From Purshia tridentata (Eukaryota > Streptophyta > Magnoliopsida > Rosales > Rosaceae): a stretch of DNA of 64,000 bases. A program made the translations under genes and the position numbers. The notes below the pieces were generated by a model, which was not told where the DNA came from, did no database searches, and was given only the letters and a program-made list of their open reading frames with translations. Positions 1-12,200 of the stretch are shown in pieces; the stretch's first letter is position 1; each line of letters opens with the position of its first letter. The stretch is from NCBI GenBank assembly GCA_003254885.1, contig QANT01004299.1:1-64000 (forward strand). Direction: 5' to 3'.

Positions 1-1008
1 TTGCTTTTTCATCTTTAAGGCATCACTTCCAAGCTATTCTCACCAATAATGCATTTCACAATCAAATGAAGGCCATCAAGTTTGCTTGGTATTCTTAGTT
101 TTAAGAAATCAATATCCACAAACTATCTACTATTCTACATCCCAGCAATCATATTTTGGACTATATATCAATAAACTCACCCACTTTTTGTACCCCTAAT
201 TGGTGCTCTTCATTTATACATATTTTTATTAGGCACCTTGCATCATCTCCAAAGCTTAAAGTCCCCCAGCTTTTATCGTCAACTGATCCACTTTCATGGC
301 ACAACTTAAATTATATTTCATCCCTTCACTTCAATGTTGTATAATAGTTGCTACGAAAATCAAAAGTTCAAAACCAACACCATCAAAAAGCCTGATTGTA
401 AATAATTAACTGATCACCACCTACCCTAATGCTTTAAAGTGAAATCTTATTGTCATTACATGACAGTAAAACTGAAACACAGCAATTTCAACAAAAACTA
501 GAAAAACCAATGTAAAAAAATTGATATTTCAATTTATTGGGACATTTTCACACGCCCAAAAGAAATCCATTATTAGACACCATCATCATAATTATTGAAC
601 TTTTTTCTACAGTATTACTATCAAAAATAAATATCGAATATGACGAATCTTAATGTCTATCATACATGCTATATATATGGCTCACGAATAAAAAAGCCAT
701 GTGCTAAAAATTATTCTCCTCTCGCCACGAGTCCATATCACTAAGTCCACGTCCATCCAACTCCTACCCAACAATATGGACCACACCACTGTGCGTTACT
801 GCATCATCAACGGTGTCTGGTGAAGACTACTTCCATCCCTTCACTACCCCAAACTACTACTACTAATTCATCCAATTCAACTCAATACGACGTCGCAGCA
901 TCAGATATAATCAATTATCTCAGCCTTTTCACCAAAAACTGTAATAACAAACAACTGCTTTCCTATGCCATACCAGTGAAAATCCAATTTTACCCCTTGC
1001 CATTTCTT
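1..1008. other. Intergenic AT-rich DNA with 3' flank of XLT2-type gene
   Basis: No coding region can be supported. The open frames here are short and AT-driven. The part next to 1008 must hold the 3' untranslated region of the minus-strand glycosyltransferase gene. Confidence 0.5.
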
Positions 1009-2451
1009 TCATTTCCACTTGAACCCCCACTCACCTTGCTCCTTGAACCTCCTCAATACCCTCTCAATAGCAATATCAAAAGCATCTTTTACAGTCTCCA
1101 ATCCCTCTCGGGGTTTTGCATACAAAAAATTCGGTATATAATCGATCACTTTTTCCCTCATTCTTCTCACCTCTTCTTTGCTGTACCCCTGAAGCACGCT
1201 CTTTATTTCTGCCGTCCCGTTTTTAACCGCATTACGGTCTATAAAAACGGAGTAACTCTGCGGTTCGTTGGGTAAAAACCACTCGTACTGGAAGTAAGCG
1301 GTTCGCTTCCAGAAAAAAACCGGGATCGAACCGGCCAACATGCAGTCAAAAATCGACCTGCGGGTGAAACTATCACCCCTCGGCTGCAAACAGAAATCCG
1401 AGTCGAGAAACGTTTCAAGAATCGCGGAGGTACCGTTTGAGCATTTAGTACCCGCACAGTCCACGACTCGGCACGAGTCCGACTCGTTCTGGCAGTGACT
1501 CAGTAAAAGCCCTCTGAAGTCGTTCTTGATCATGCCACGTTTCGCTCCAGCAAAGCAGAAGAGTTTCGTGCGGTTACGATTACGGACGAAACTTTGCCAT
1601 TCAGCGACGTCGGAATCTGACCTGGGGTGGAATCCAGTGGGGTAGGGAATACCGACGTCGAAATAGTCCCACGGGTTTCGCTCGATGAGGAAGCGCGTGA
1701 CGTTTCGCATTCCCGGCATGTGAATGCATCTGGACCCCCAGTCCGGGTCCTTGGACCTCCGAAAGTCCCAACTGATCCGACCCATCGTGATGAAGTGATC
1801 CCAGCCGTCGGATTTTTTGTAATAAGGCTGATCTTGGACCCACCTCAGCATCATCTCGCAGTGGCGGTCACGGTCCTGGGCCGTACTGGAGTTCGACCAC
1901 AAGTACTTACCCACCGCGAGTCCAGCGTAGAAGGGGATGTAGAACGCCGTAGCCGATTCCGGCTCCATGACCCGACACTTATGCTTCAGGATCCGATTGT
2001 GGAATATAACCTCCGAAACGAACTGGTCCGTCCAGTACCACGCCGGAGCCAGATTTTCAGGCACGATTCCGGCGATCCCCGTCGCTCTCTGTCCGAGCCC
2101 CTCGTTCGCCAAGGCTTCGCACCGTGAGCTCCACGGATTGAGGTCGTCGCAATTTTCTAAAATCTCTTGATTAAAGGTTTTGGGGATGTCGTAGACGAAG
2201 ACCCGACCCGACCAGCATTGGTCTTCCTTTACGGGTACGACTATGGGTGCGGGTTTAGAGCTGTACGGAGGAGGGAAGTGTTGGCGAGAGAAGGGGAGAT
2301 AACGCAGAGTGAGGAGGAGTATGACCTGGAGGGTGAGTATGGTGGCAAGTAGGCATGTGCGAGGGTGGTGTATGAGTTGGAGGAGTGAGCACTTAGACGA
2401 GTTGGGCGAGTCGGGGCTTTTGGGCCTTTTTTGTTCCGAAACGGAAAGCAT
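1009..2451 (-). CDS. XLT2: Xyloglucan galactosyltransferase, GT47 family, XLT2-like
   Basis: This is a single uninterrupted exon encoding 480 aa. Seen: a short basic cytosolic N-terminus, then one hydrophobic segment at about residues 33-52 (LLATILTLQVILLLTL), as in a type II Golgi membrane protein. A lumenal exostosin-type domain follows. It has many N-glycosylation sequons (NSS, NVT, NRT, NES, NGT) and the GT47 signature region LQPRGDSFTRRSIFDCMLAG followed by SIPVFF. Known of the family: GT47 clade A enzymes (MUR3, XLT2) add galactose from UDP-Gal to xylose side chains of xyloglucan in the Golgi; XLT2 acts on the second xylose. The lack of introns also fits this clade. The XLT2 assignment over MUR3 or other clade members rests on overall resemblance and on the neighbouring ERL-type gene, so the exact acceptor position is inferred. 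The start is the first ATG of the frame, upstream of the membrane anchor. Confidence 0.88.
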   Translation of the reverse strand: MLSVSEQKRPKSPDSPNSSKCSLLQLIHHPRTCLLATILTLQVILLLTLRYLPFSRQHFPPPYSSKPAPIVVPVKEDQCWSGRVFVYDIPKTFNQEILENCDDLNPWSSRCEALANEGLGQRATGIAGIVPENLAPAWYWTDQFVSEVIFHNRILKHKCRVMEPESATAFYIPFYAGLAVGKYLWSNSSTAQDRDRHCEMMLRWVQDQPYYKKSDGWDHFITMGRISWDFRRSKDPDWGSRCIHMPGMRNVTRFLIERNPWDYFDVGIPYPTGFHPRSDSDVAEWQSFVRNRNRTKLFCFAGAKRGMIKNDFRGLLLSHCQNESDSCRVVDCAGTKCSNGTSAILETFLDSDFCLQPRGDSFTRRSIFDCMLAGSIPVFFWKRTAYFQYEWFLPNEPQSYSVFIDRNAVKNGTAEIKSVLQGYSKEEVRRMREKVIDYIPNFLYAKPREGLETVKDAFDIAIERVLRRFKEQGEWGFKWK

Positions 2452-4470
2452 CAGAGGATATAATGGGTTTTTCCGGTGAGTTTAACCGGGAAAAATGGTG
2501 GATTATGTGGAGTTTGTGTTTGAGAGAGAGAGATGAAAGGTGGTGTTTGTTTTTTTGGGAATGAGGGCAGGAGGGGTTTAGTGTTGTTTGATCGAGGTGA
2601 GGGGTGATAGCTCAGGCAAGGCCACGTGTGCCGTGTGATTTACCGGCTGCTACAAGGACCGACACAGTGTGAACTTTTTGTGAACTGGCACGTGTCAATG
2701 CCGCTTCCTGGATGGATCTAAGCTCGTTGAAGACGCTGGAACTGGAAGCATAGTTGCCACAGCTCGAAGCCTTGACTCCTGACGCAATCACGGCACGTGG
2801 TACGTTGGATGTGCGCCGAACACGGAGATTCTGACACCTGTTAGTTGATATCGCGACAAAGGCACGCTGTCGTTTTGAGCTACATATGAACTGGTTGTAC
2901 TTGTATGCGGCAGTATAGAATACAGGCACGCCCACCATAGAGCTAACTGGCGTGTTATGATTGGGTGACGTCGGGTTTTGGGTATAGGCTAGCTGTACCG
3001 ATGGAGAATTGTGCTTTTTGTTTTTGGGGACTGAGCTAACTGCCGACGATATAGTAATTCCGCTTTTTTATCTTTGGTCAACACAAAATAGTAATTCAAT
3101 TTTTCATGACTCGCTCGCTCGCATACACACTCGCACGCACATATGTATTTTCTTTCTGTAACATAATTTTCTCGGAAAATCTAATGTGCTTGGATTCTGC
3201 ATAATTTCGCCTGCGTTACTTCTGAAAAATATATATACTATAACTGGCCCGATTGTAGAAGCATTTGGTTGGGGGTTATACACATGCAATATTATTAACG
3301 GTGGAGGAGCTTTAAGTGGGTCCCGGTTCCCAAGTGGCCAATTTGATGAAATTGATTGAATGCATTCAATTATATGCACAAAATCTATTATTGAAGCTTA
3401 TGCTTGCACAATATGTAAATCGAATCCGATCTAATGAGGACTTTGAGTTAGTACTAGGATTGCGCTGTTGTTTACTTAGTAATCTTAACTGTCGATTTTA
3501 TACGAAAAATATTTAGCTATTTTAATTATTAAATTTTTAGCACCTGCTAAAGCATATACAAATAAAACTTTTTAATTATAAAATTTGTTATTTATTTAAT
3601 ATTATTTATTTTTTAGCTAATTATTTTAAAAAAATTTGAAAACTTTAACTATTCTATAACTCCCCACTTTCTCCACCTAATAAGGTGGTAAAGTGTTTAT
3701 TTTTATTTCTTAATTTTTTTTAATGGCTTAATTTTACATTTGTGCCTTTAGTTTTATTAAATTAGTTTAATTTAACTTATTAATCTAATAAATAGTTGTT
3801 TGGGCAAACAAATAATTGGTGAAGCCTATAACACCAAATTCTTCTGTTGGCTTTATAATAGTAAAGATTTTAGTGTTTATTAAAATGGTCATTATAAAAA
3901 TAAATTAATAAAATTTTGCAAAGTTATCTGTTGATGAAAAAAGAAAATATACATTGATCTTTATATAATTAATATTGAAATATATTATTAATTCAATTAT
4001 AATTTTCTATTATTAAAAACAAAAATTTTTTATAACTATTTCATTACAATTAAATTACTCAACAATATTTAATTTAATTGATTCTTCAACAATTATCTAA
4101 AAATATATAGTTCAAATCATTAAACCACATTATAGCTCTACGGACATACTCTATTTAGGTTCTCCCTAGATTGCATTGAGTATTTATAGGCTACATAAAG
4201 AATTTTATTTTGCTAAACAATTTATCTTGTGTTAACATGAACCATTATTCAAATAAAATATTATTTACATATATAATTTCGATTGACATTGTAACAACAT
4301 AACATACCACAATCAACCATTTAGTCTTTTTTTGGTGTGAAAGTTATGAGATTTTCAAAAAATTATTTCAATTTAAATTCCTAAGAATGCTATCATCAAC
4401 CATTCACTTTATATAATTCAACTTTTAGAAATTGAATGTAAACCATTAGGTCAATAGAAATTGACTATCA
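2452..4470. other. Intergenic region, promoter side of XLT2-like gene, then very AT-rich DNA
   Basis: The first 600 bases upstream of the XLT2-like start have mixed composition and must hold its promoter. A GA run lies at 2522-2532. From about 3480 the DNA is strongly AT-rich without a supportable gene. A 108-codon minus-strand frame at 2612-2938 has no recognisable family and is not called. Confidence 0.5.
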
Positions 4471-4947
4471 GAGCCCGTTTGGTTTAAGTTTTGGAAGCTT
4501 AGGAATAAGAAATCAATTTCATTCCTACATTTGGCAAATGCAAGGAAGGAAATAGGTTTCCTGACTCAAGGGAATTTGATTCCCCTATTGGGGGGAAAAT
4601 GATACCCTTGCTCAAGCTTGAGTTTTGTTTTCCCCCATCTTAGGAACACATTTATTGCATATTTTTTAAACAGATTTATCTTTACCAATTTTTTAAAATT
4701 TCAAATCTAGCCAACTATTTATTACATATTATGTTTATACTCATATAGGATATAATTGAAAATTTGGATAATTTTTATTTCTTATTCCTACACTTACCAA
4801 ATATGGGAATGGAAATGAAAAAGTAATTATTGTTTACTTTCTTAGCGTTACCAAACATAGTAATAAAAATCTTATATTCCTTTTACCCTGAAAAATGCAT
4901 AAGAAATTAATTCATGAAAAATTAATTTCATAAACCAAATGGGCCTT
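4471..4947. mobile_element. Non-autonomous DNA transposon (MITE-like), about 477 bp
   Basis: The left end reads AGCCCGTTTGGTTTA and the reverse complement of the right end reads GGCCCATTTGGTTTA, so the two ends are terminal inverted repeats of about 15 bp with two mismatches. The interior is AT-rich, carries sequences such as AGGAATAAGAAAT with near-inverted partners near the right end, and has no coding potential. The GGCCC(G/A)TTTGG end type is common among plant MITEs. The flanks (TCA on the left, TTA on the right) would fit a 3-bp TWA-type target duplication of PIF/Harbinger kin with one change, but that is a weak inference. Confidence 0.7.
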
Positions 4948-6004
4948 AGTATTCGTACTTCTCTTTATAATGTTAAAAGAAGTTTCAATTCAAATATTTC
5001 GTCCTTCTTATAAAAAAAATTGAATAGGTTGACTTGAAAAATAAATGTATTTAACAAATTAATGTAGTGGCACAAACGAAAAATATAAATGTGTACAAAA
5101 GATTGCGTAAAGTGTATAAAAGATTGGTTAAATTGTACAAGCCAATGATGAACATGAACACTTTTCATATTTTATTGGTTGAATACTGCGATTCTTGCAC
5201 CATAAGAAAACTTGAAAATTTCCTGTCCCATTTTATAATCAGAATTTCAGACGTTGGAGTTCGTAATAACATATTTAGTGGATGCCAACTGGTTTGGGAT
5301 GTTAAGTCCGAAGGTTCAAAGAAGAGTACGTGGTGCTCCGTTTTGAGGACTAACTAATTAAGGACCTGGCCGCCCCCTAAAAATCAAACACATGGCTTGG
5401 CGGTGCCTCCTTATGCGCCTTCTACCCAGGTTTCCGCAATGTTGTAATTGAATTGGACCACTTCCGAAGGCCACATTGTCAATTACAAGATGAGATCTCA
5501 CAAATTTTTTATGCCAATTAACAACTAATGCGACTTTTAAAATATGACTCATCACTGTTGTTAACTTCAATAACAATACTTTAATCTCTGATTTTATTTT
5601 TCTATTTTCAAATCTCAGTTGCACCGATTGATACTATTACAAATTTTAATTCAAGGTAGAATCGGTTCTAACTTGCCTTACCCGGGTTGATTTGACCAGC
5701 TTTAAGCCTAAGACCATTTTTAAGTTCGACCATTTGACTTGGGAAAATTCCAAATCAACCTACATGGTTTTGGAATCATGCAAGTGCAGATCAAATAAAA
5801 TTTTAAATTTAGTATAGAGATGATAAGACATGCTTCATTAATTTATTGTTCTTTCGCTTTCAAGTGGAATATGCATAACCCAATGTCTTTCACTTGCTTT
5901 AATCATTGTTACCGGACCCCCTTTCAGTAAAAGATGATGTTTTATGCTTAAAGTTCTTTATTAATTTATGCGCCACTTTCATGTGTGTTTGTCATCAATC
6001 GGCT
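4948..6004. other. Intergenic region without a supportable gene
   Basis: AT-rich. A stretch at 5088-5140 repeats a GTGTA(T/C)AAAAGATTG-like unit imperfectly, which makes the 96-codon frame at 5067-5357 look repetitive (VYKRLRKVYKRL). I see no family match and no splice context, so no gene is called. Confidence 0.45.
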
Positions 6005-6415
6005 TCTATGGGCTTGACATGGGCTTGACAAGAAAGCCTCTGCTTATGGGCTTGACAAGAAAGCCGGTTGGTATAGCAAGAGGAATGTGGTGATATATGA
6101 TCTGGGTGGTGCTACTTTAGATGTCTCAAAACTTGTCATAGGAGACTCTTATCTTGGAGGTGAAGTCTATGATAAGAGAACGGTGATGTTCTGTGTCGAG
6201 GAATTCAAGAGAATGCATGAATTGGACATCAGTGAACGCCCCAGGGCTCTTATGAGGTTAAAAAAAAGCATGTGAGAATGCAAAGGGGGAGGCTTTCATT
6301 TACATTGAAATTGATAATTTGGACCAGGGTATTGATTTCTATATAACCATTACTCGTTCCAAATTTGAAGAACTCAACATGGATTTCTTCAGCGAGCTTA
6401 TAGAAATGAGTCTGG
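6005..6415 (+). pseudogene. HSP70 pseudogene fragment (nucleotide-binding domain)
   Basis: Translation gives [20 protein letters not shown], then [38 protein letters not shown] and, in the next frame, [16 protein letters not shown] and ITRSKFEELNMDFF. These match in order the HSP70 ATPase-domain segments that normally read IFDLGGGTFDVS, LGGEDFDNR, EFKRKHKKDIS..PRALRRLRTACERAK and TRARFEELN. Breaks: the run of eight A after codon RL shifts the frame by one, the phosphate-binding glycine in DLGGGT is replaced by Ala, and the part after the FEELN segment dissolves into unrelated sequence. The left end contains a local duplication (GGCTTGACAAGAAAGCC occurs twice, near 6022 and 6048). No N-terminus or substrate-binding domain is present. 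This is a dead fragment. Confidence 0.85.
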
Positions 6416-6919
6416 GTTTCAAAATCAACAAACCATTTCAAGGAATTAGTAGTGTAAGATGCAACATTGACAATGCAAAAGCAATGAGATATGGTGACAG
6501 TATTCCAATATGAACAAAAATAAGCGTATAGAAATTTGCAAGAAGGCTCATCTGCTTCCATAAGCAATGAAGTGCAAAACCAATAAAGCGCCTTAAGATT
6601 CAACATCCACAATCTGAAAGGAATGAGCTTTGAGCCTTCCATGAGCCAGTAGCCCATTATAAACAAAAATAAGAATAGTTTTAAAATTGAAAAATGCACA
6701 TTTCTGTTCATTGCTATAAAGGAGATAGTGAAATAATAAAAGGTCAATTCACTCTACTTAGTAGTTACCAATGAGATCTGACATAGTTAAGTTGCTCAAA
6801 TAAAATGCTAACAATACATGTTCAGATTTCAGATGAAACTTTGAACATACTTGCTTCAAATTCAAAATAATACTACTCAAATACATTATGGTTCCCAATT
6901 CAAACAATGAAATGCACTC
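6416..6919. other. Intergenic region including the 3' flank of the NEET gene
   Basis: No gene is supported. Open frames on both strands here are AT-driven and lack family resemblance. The minus-strand NEET transcript must end in this interval. Confidence 0.4.
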
Positions 6920-7631
6920 TTACTTGTTCTTCAGGAGCAATGGCCCAACATTATCACCAGTAGCTTTATTGTGCTTTACATGACTTCCATCACACAGAGG
7001 GAAAGTCCCTGATCTCCAACACCTACGTCGAAACACCCACAACAGCTCAGACTATTTGCACTTGGTCATGTTTGGGTAGGCATAAAAGCAAAACATGATC
7101 ATAGATTCATAATTAAGAAAAATGATAATGATATTATCAAACACTGTTTGACTTTAAATTTATATATCATTAAACTGAGCAACGCAGTCTTGGCATGAAC
7201 TTAAGATTAAACATACTATAACTAACTACTTCAAAGTCTTCAATTGCATCAATTATCAAATTATTGACAAAAGTTTTGATTTTTCCCTAAGCAGCATCAT
7301 CAGACAATGAACCAGTAGAAACATAAAATTAGAATTACCTGCAATAAGCAGTGAGGGGCTTAGAGAGCTCAGTGACCACAACAGAGTCCACCACTTTGTC
7401 CTCACTCTTCCTAATTTCAGGGTTAATGGGTTGAGCCTCTGCCTTCACAACCACCACTGGCTTCAGCCTCCTGCTGCAATCAGCACCGAAAGAAGAGGAT
7501 GAAGGGTAGGCGATGTGGGTCCCAAATCTGGTCGCTCTTCTGCTACTCAGATTCAATCCCTCCCTCGACGATTTGCTATGGCCGCAAGAAATTAACCCTG
7601 CCGTGCCCACCGTGGTAATGATCGACGCCAT
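6920..7631 (-). CDS. NEET: CDGSH iron-sulfur domain protein, NEET type (two exons)
   Basis: Exons: 7339-7631 and 6920-7022, read on the minus strand; the GT-AG intron is phase 2. They give a 131-aa protein. Residues 1 to about 65 are rich in Ser, Arg and Ala and acidic-poor ([20 protein letters not shown]...), as in a plastid transit peptide. The exon junction creates the cluster-binding motif [16 protein letters not shown], i.e. C-x-C-x2-S-x3-P-x-C-D-G-S-H at residues 97-112, which supplies the three Cys and one His ligands of a 2Fe-2S cluster. Known: the plant NEET homologue is a dimeric 2Fe-2S protein of chloroplasts and mitochondria involved in iron and ROS homeostasis and senescence. The second exon ends with the conserved tail [13 protein letters not shown]. 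Only the splice-joined reading yields the complete motif, which makes the model secure. Confidence 0.93.
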
Positions 7632-9264
7632 TGAAGTAGAAAGTTAATTAGCCAAAGAAAAAAGGGGAAAACGAAACTGAAAATTTGGTGGTGTTTTTTT
7701 TCTGTCAGGAAAATTTGGTGGTGTTTGGGTGTTTGGGACTTGTGGATGACACACTCGTACTACGTTATTGTTGACGGTTGGGTGGACAGTGGGGGAGACA
7801 CGTCACTTCTCGGTCGTCTGACAACTTGGGCTTTTGGTTTTAGATTTGTTTGTAATGAGAATGGCCCAATATGCTACCAAATCAGGATTTGGGCGAGGCC
7901 CAAGTACTTGAAAAAGGTATATACATAAGTGATGAAGAAACCGGTTCTAGGCCCAAAATTATGCACACTAAATAAGAGCATGAAATGTAGAAATAAATAT
8001 TAAGCCAAAAAAAAAAGTGTAAAATAAATATTCATGCAAGAAATCATAAAAATAAGTAAAATCATGTCAATGACAATGAAAAAATTGGATGGCATCAGTA
8101 AGCAGGCAGCGAGTCAAAATTGAAAAAGGACAGTAAAACGACAAACAGAGTAGCAATATGATAGCTTAACATTATATATTTTATTTTGTTAAAGCAGTAT
8201 TTCTTATATATTTTTTNAAATTTCCCGAAATTTCCGTCGAAATTTCCATCGAAAATTTCCACAAAACCGAAATTTAACTCCTTGAACATAACAACTGCAT
8301 TAAAAAGTCATGTGCTTTTGACTTGTAGCCTGTAGGCCATGTTTTTTGTACTTTCTTTTATGAGATAATAAATTTCATTAAGTACTCATAAATCATCATA
8401 TAATACTAAGTGTAGTCTGATCATAATGATTAATACATCTTCAGAAGGACATAAGTAAGAAAAAAATTTATCCATAACATATTATGAAAGTTAAGTGGTC
8501 ATTAACAATTTTTTTTTCTAATACATGATATGTGCAACATATCTAAATTTACATAAAATACTTAAAAAATGTTACAAATATTTTCTATAAGCGTTATGAT
8601 GAGGCCATATCCTCTTTGACATGCCATTATGAGTCATAATAATTTTAGGTCATGCTTTAATGGATGCGATCATGCGAGAGTGATAAAATCTAATTTTGAT
8701 AGAGAAAAAAAACTAAATTATGACATTTTATCTCAATATTTACATTATTGATTATTATTCTTTGATAGAATTTTCCTAAATCTTAAATCTCACGCTAATG
8801 AAGCAACACAATCCCGTGACGTGTCGGCAGGACATCTTAAAGTTCACACTTAAAGAAAGAGAACGCCCACATGGGAACATGCTCACATATATAAAAAGAC
8901 AAAGCTACCCAGAATGTATACGTGTTTTGTGCCCATAGGCTCTTCTGAACACCATTGAAAACTACCACCCAGCATCACATGTCCCACATTTCGTCATCAT
9001 CATTGTAAATTTTTGGGGCCAAAATAACAGACGCGATGTAATTTTTCAGGTGTGCGATCCCGCCCTGAACAACTAAAATCCCAATTAATAACTAAAACTG
9101 CGAAAATACTGACTTTAAAACAAAGACTGGGGAAATTTGAAAAAAGGTTTCCATTTCCTTTTCCTCACGCATTGAAATCAATTGTTCACCAACCCTCTCT
9201 TTGGAAATCAAAATTTCGCTCCTGAAATTGGATTGGATTGGATTGGATTAGCTTTCCACATTCG
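7632..9264. other. Divergent intergenic region between NEET and KEA5-like genes
   Basis: This holds the promoters of the divergently transcribed NEET (minus) and KEA5-type (plus) genes. It contains the window's only undetermined base (8217) and next to it a short 12-base periodic repeat. The rest is AT-rich with no gene I can support. Confidence 0.5.
8221..8262. repeat. Short 12-bp-period tandem repeat beside the N
   Basis: Three to four imperfect copies of a GTCGAAATTTCC unit (variants CCCGAAATTTCC, GTCGAAATTTCC, ATCGAAAATTTCC) directly follow the undetermined base at 8217. The assembly uncertainty is probably related to this low-complexity stretch. Confidence 0.65.
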
Positions 9265-12200
9265 ATGGCGAAGAATAAACGAGGGGCGTTTGGATTCTGT
9301 TATTGTCTCTTAACGATTTTGATTTTCGCGAAGGTTTCGTTTTCCGCGAGATCTGATAAGGAAATCAGGGAGAGGTTCTACGGGACTATGGTGAACTCTA
9401 CCGCACCGGAGGCCAATGACGGCACTATTGCGAAAATGTTCGATCGGGTTCTCGAGAAAGAGTTCTCCGAGAATGATCAGCCTGAAGGTTAGTTGTTGCT
9501 CTTTTTTTATCTCATTTTGTTTTTGGTGTTTTGTTTTAAGTTTTTAACTTCCATTTTGCATTTTGTAGTTTCTGTTTGGTTGATCATCTTAATTCTAGTT
9601 AGTTAACATTTTTATTTTGCTTTCCAATTTTACTAGGATCTGATGGAAGCAGCTTTAACAACAGTGTAGCTGATCAACAAGTAGGTTTCTGATCTTCTTG
9701 TACCAAAATGCAAGAATTTGTTTTATTTTATGCTGAAACAATTTTGTGGCAGAGGCTTTTCAATGCTCTATGTCGTTCCTGAAAACTTTTAACGTTAAAA
9801 ATTGATCTTTATTTTTAGTTTTAAAAACTTTTGGTTATAGCTCGAGTTCGCATATTCAATGATCTGATTACTAAAGTTTCTTCCGTTTTGTCATGTAAGT
9901 TAAAAATGAGTACTGGTTATGTTTTACAGGCTGTACTGGAGACTGTAGCTAAAATCACTCATGAGAAGGGCAAAAGAAATGATACACAAGAGGCGAAGTA
10001 TGTGAATGTTAAAATAGTATTTTGATGTTAAGATGATTGTTCCGTGACATGATATTAAATTCATAGTGGAAATAAGATGTGATTTTGCTTCGTTGGAGTA
10101 ATCTATACCACTTATTTCTTTTGCTTGTCAGTGGCACAAAACCATTTCAGTTTCAAGGAGTTTTCTCCCTGGAGAATGAAGATTCTGAAGAAACAACAAC
10201 CTTGATTGACAAAAAGGTACTTTGAAAGTTGTTATTACTGTCTCTTTCAAGGTTCTCAGGCAAACTAAAAACAACCTTGGCAGAGATTCTCTGGCATAAT
10301 TGTTCTTAATTTTACTTTAACCCTATTAACTTATTTTAATTTATTTGATGACAGGACAATGTGTTTGTGATGTCAAACAAGAAATCCAAATATCCAGTAC
10401 TTCAAGTAGATTTGAGGTATCTTTATGTATTCCCTTCTGACTGTTACATATAAATATATTTAGGGCGCATTTAGTTCTTGATTAAAACATGAATTTCTGA
10501 AGTAGGTAGAAATGAATTCAAATTTTGCAAAACCTTTAATGTTTTGGTTGGTTTTAATTGATTATGGATCTTATAATCCAATGCCTGCATCAAAAGGCCC
10601 TAAAGGTTTCTTTATATGACAAACTAATGATACTGCATGCACATGCCTTAACAACCGAAATTGCAGTTTCTTTATACTATGATTTATAGTTAGAACTTAA
10701 ATTTTTGCAGATTAATTTCTGATCTGGTGGTTATCATAGTTTCTGCTGCCATTGGTGGAATTCTATTTTCCTGTTTGGGACAACCGGTTTGTCTTTAAAT
10801 CTTAGCCACTCTTTTGCTTTCATTCATAGTTTTTATTCATCTCTAGCTTAATGTTCAGCTATATTTAGTGATCTATATGACACAACTTTATAAAATTTTC
10901 AGCTACACATGATGCAAGGGTTAAATTTTATCTAATTTATATGCATATGATAGGTTATTGTGGGCTATCTTCTTGCGGGTTCTCTCATTGGACCAGGGGG
11001 TCTGATGTTCATCAGTGAAATGGTACAGGTATGTGTGAATTGTGATCAGCTAAAAGTTTTATTGTATGTTGATTTGAGAGTTCTAGTTTCTATACGTTTT
11101 TTTAATCCTTTCTTCTTTTGTTTCAGGTTGAAACTGTTGCACAATTTGGTGTTGTATTTCTTCTTTTTGCTCTGGGGTTGGAGTTTTCTCTGGCCAAGGT
11201 ATGTTAGGCTAGGGAAATTTTAAATTACTGTATTTTATGCTGTAAAATTATGCGAGTTATATTTGGATGCATATTCTGAGGGAGGGAGAGGATGAAAATC
11301 CCCTTTGTTTAAGGAAGATATATAACTTGTCATCTGTGCAGTTAAAAGTCGTGGGCCCTGTAGCTGTTCTTGGAGGCCTTCTTCAAATTATGACATTTAT
11401 GTTCTTGTGTGGCATAACTGCTCTGGTATAACTTTCAATTATAAAATCAGATTTTTCTTACAAGTAACTAGTTAATTCTTGTCCAAATGAACAATAAGCT
11501 TTCCATTTTGCTACTTTTCAGTTATGTGGAGCAAAGTTGTCTGAGGGAGTTTTTGTTGGTTCCTTCCTGTCTATGTCATCCACAGCAGTGGTCTGTATAT
11601 GGCACTTATTAATGTTATGTCAGAGTTCTTTCTTGATTGCTGCTTTCCAAAATCTTGAGTGCACTTCATTCTTTCTTATTTCCTTTTACCAGGTGGTGAA
11701 GTTTCTTGCAGAACGGAATAGTAATAGTGCCCTTCATGGTCAAGTTACAATTGGGACTCTAATTTTCCAGGTAGGTTTTTAACTCTGAAAACTTGGATGG
11801 TAAGTTTATTGATAACTGAATGATTTACTTGATATGTCTAGTTTCTGGTGCATATCCATACATTCCCTCACTGGGGATTTTTTCAGGATTGTGCGGTTGG
11901 TTTATTGTTTGCTTTGCTCCCAGTATTGGGTGGTCATAGCGGCCTTTTCCAAGGAATGATATCAGTGGGCAAGCTGTAAGTCTGCTCCTGTCCCATCCTT
12001 TATGTCATCCTTATTTCTTTTTTCTTTTATTCTTTTCTGTTCCATTTTTTTTCCTGCCATAATGAAATTGAGCCATCTATATCATGTTTGCTTGCCTTGC
12101 TCAAGTTCACATTTTCTCAAAGTTCTTTTGTATGCCAACCGGCTAATACAGAAGCCTTTTGCAAATTATAATTGGTATGCCGTTGTTACTTCAGGTTGCT

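Noticed and set aside
820-1275. 151-codon plus-strand frame
   Set aside because: It overlaps the 3' end of the XLT2-like gene on the opposite strand, has no family resemblance, and its coding-like part is an antisense shadow.
1627-2127. 166-codon plus-strand frame inside the XLT2-like gene
   Set aside because: Antisense shadow of a GC-rich exon whose minus-strand product is clearly recognised.
2612-2938. 108-codon minus-strand frame upstream of XLT2-like gene
   Set aside because: No recognisable domain, no splice or promoter context, and it lies where the XLT2-like promoter must be. Kept only as a note.
5067-5357. 96-codon frame with repeated VYKRL-like units
   Set aside because: The repetition comes from a short AT-rich DNA repeat, and nothing resembles a protein family.
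9238-9264. Upstream extension of the KEA5-type start
   Set aside because: The frame is open but begins with TTG, not ATG. The first ATG at 9265 fits the signal-like N-terminus.
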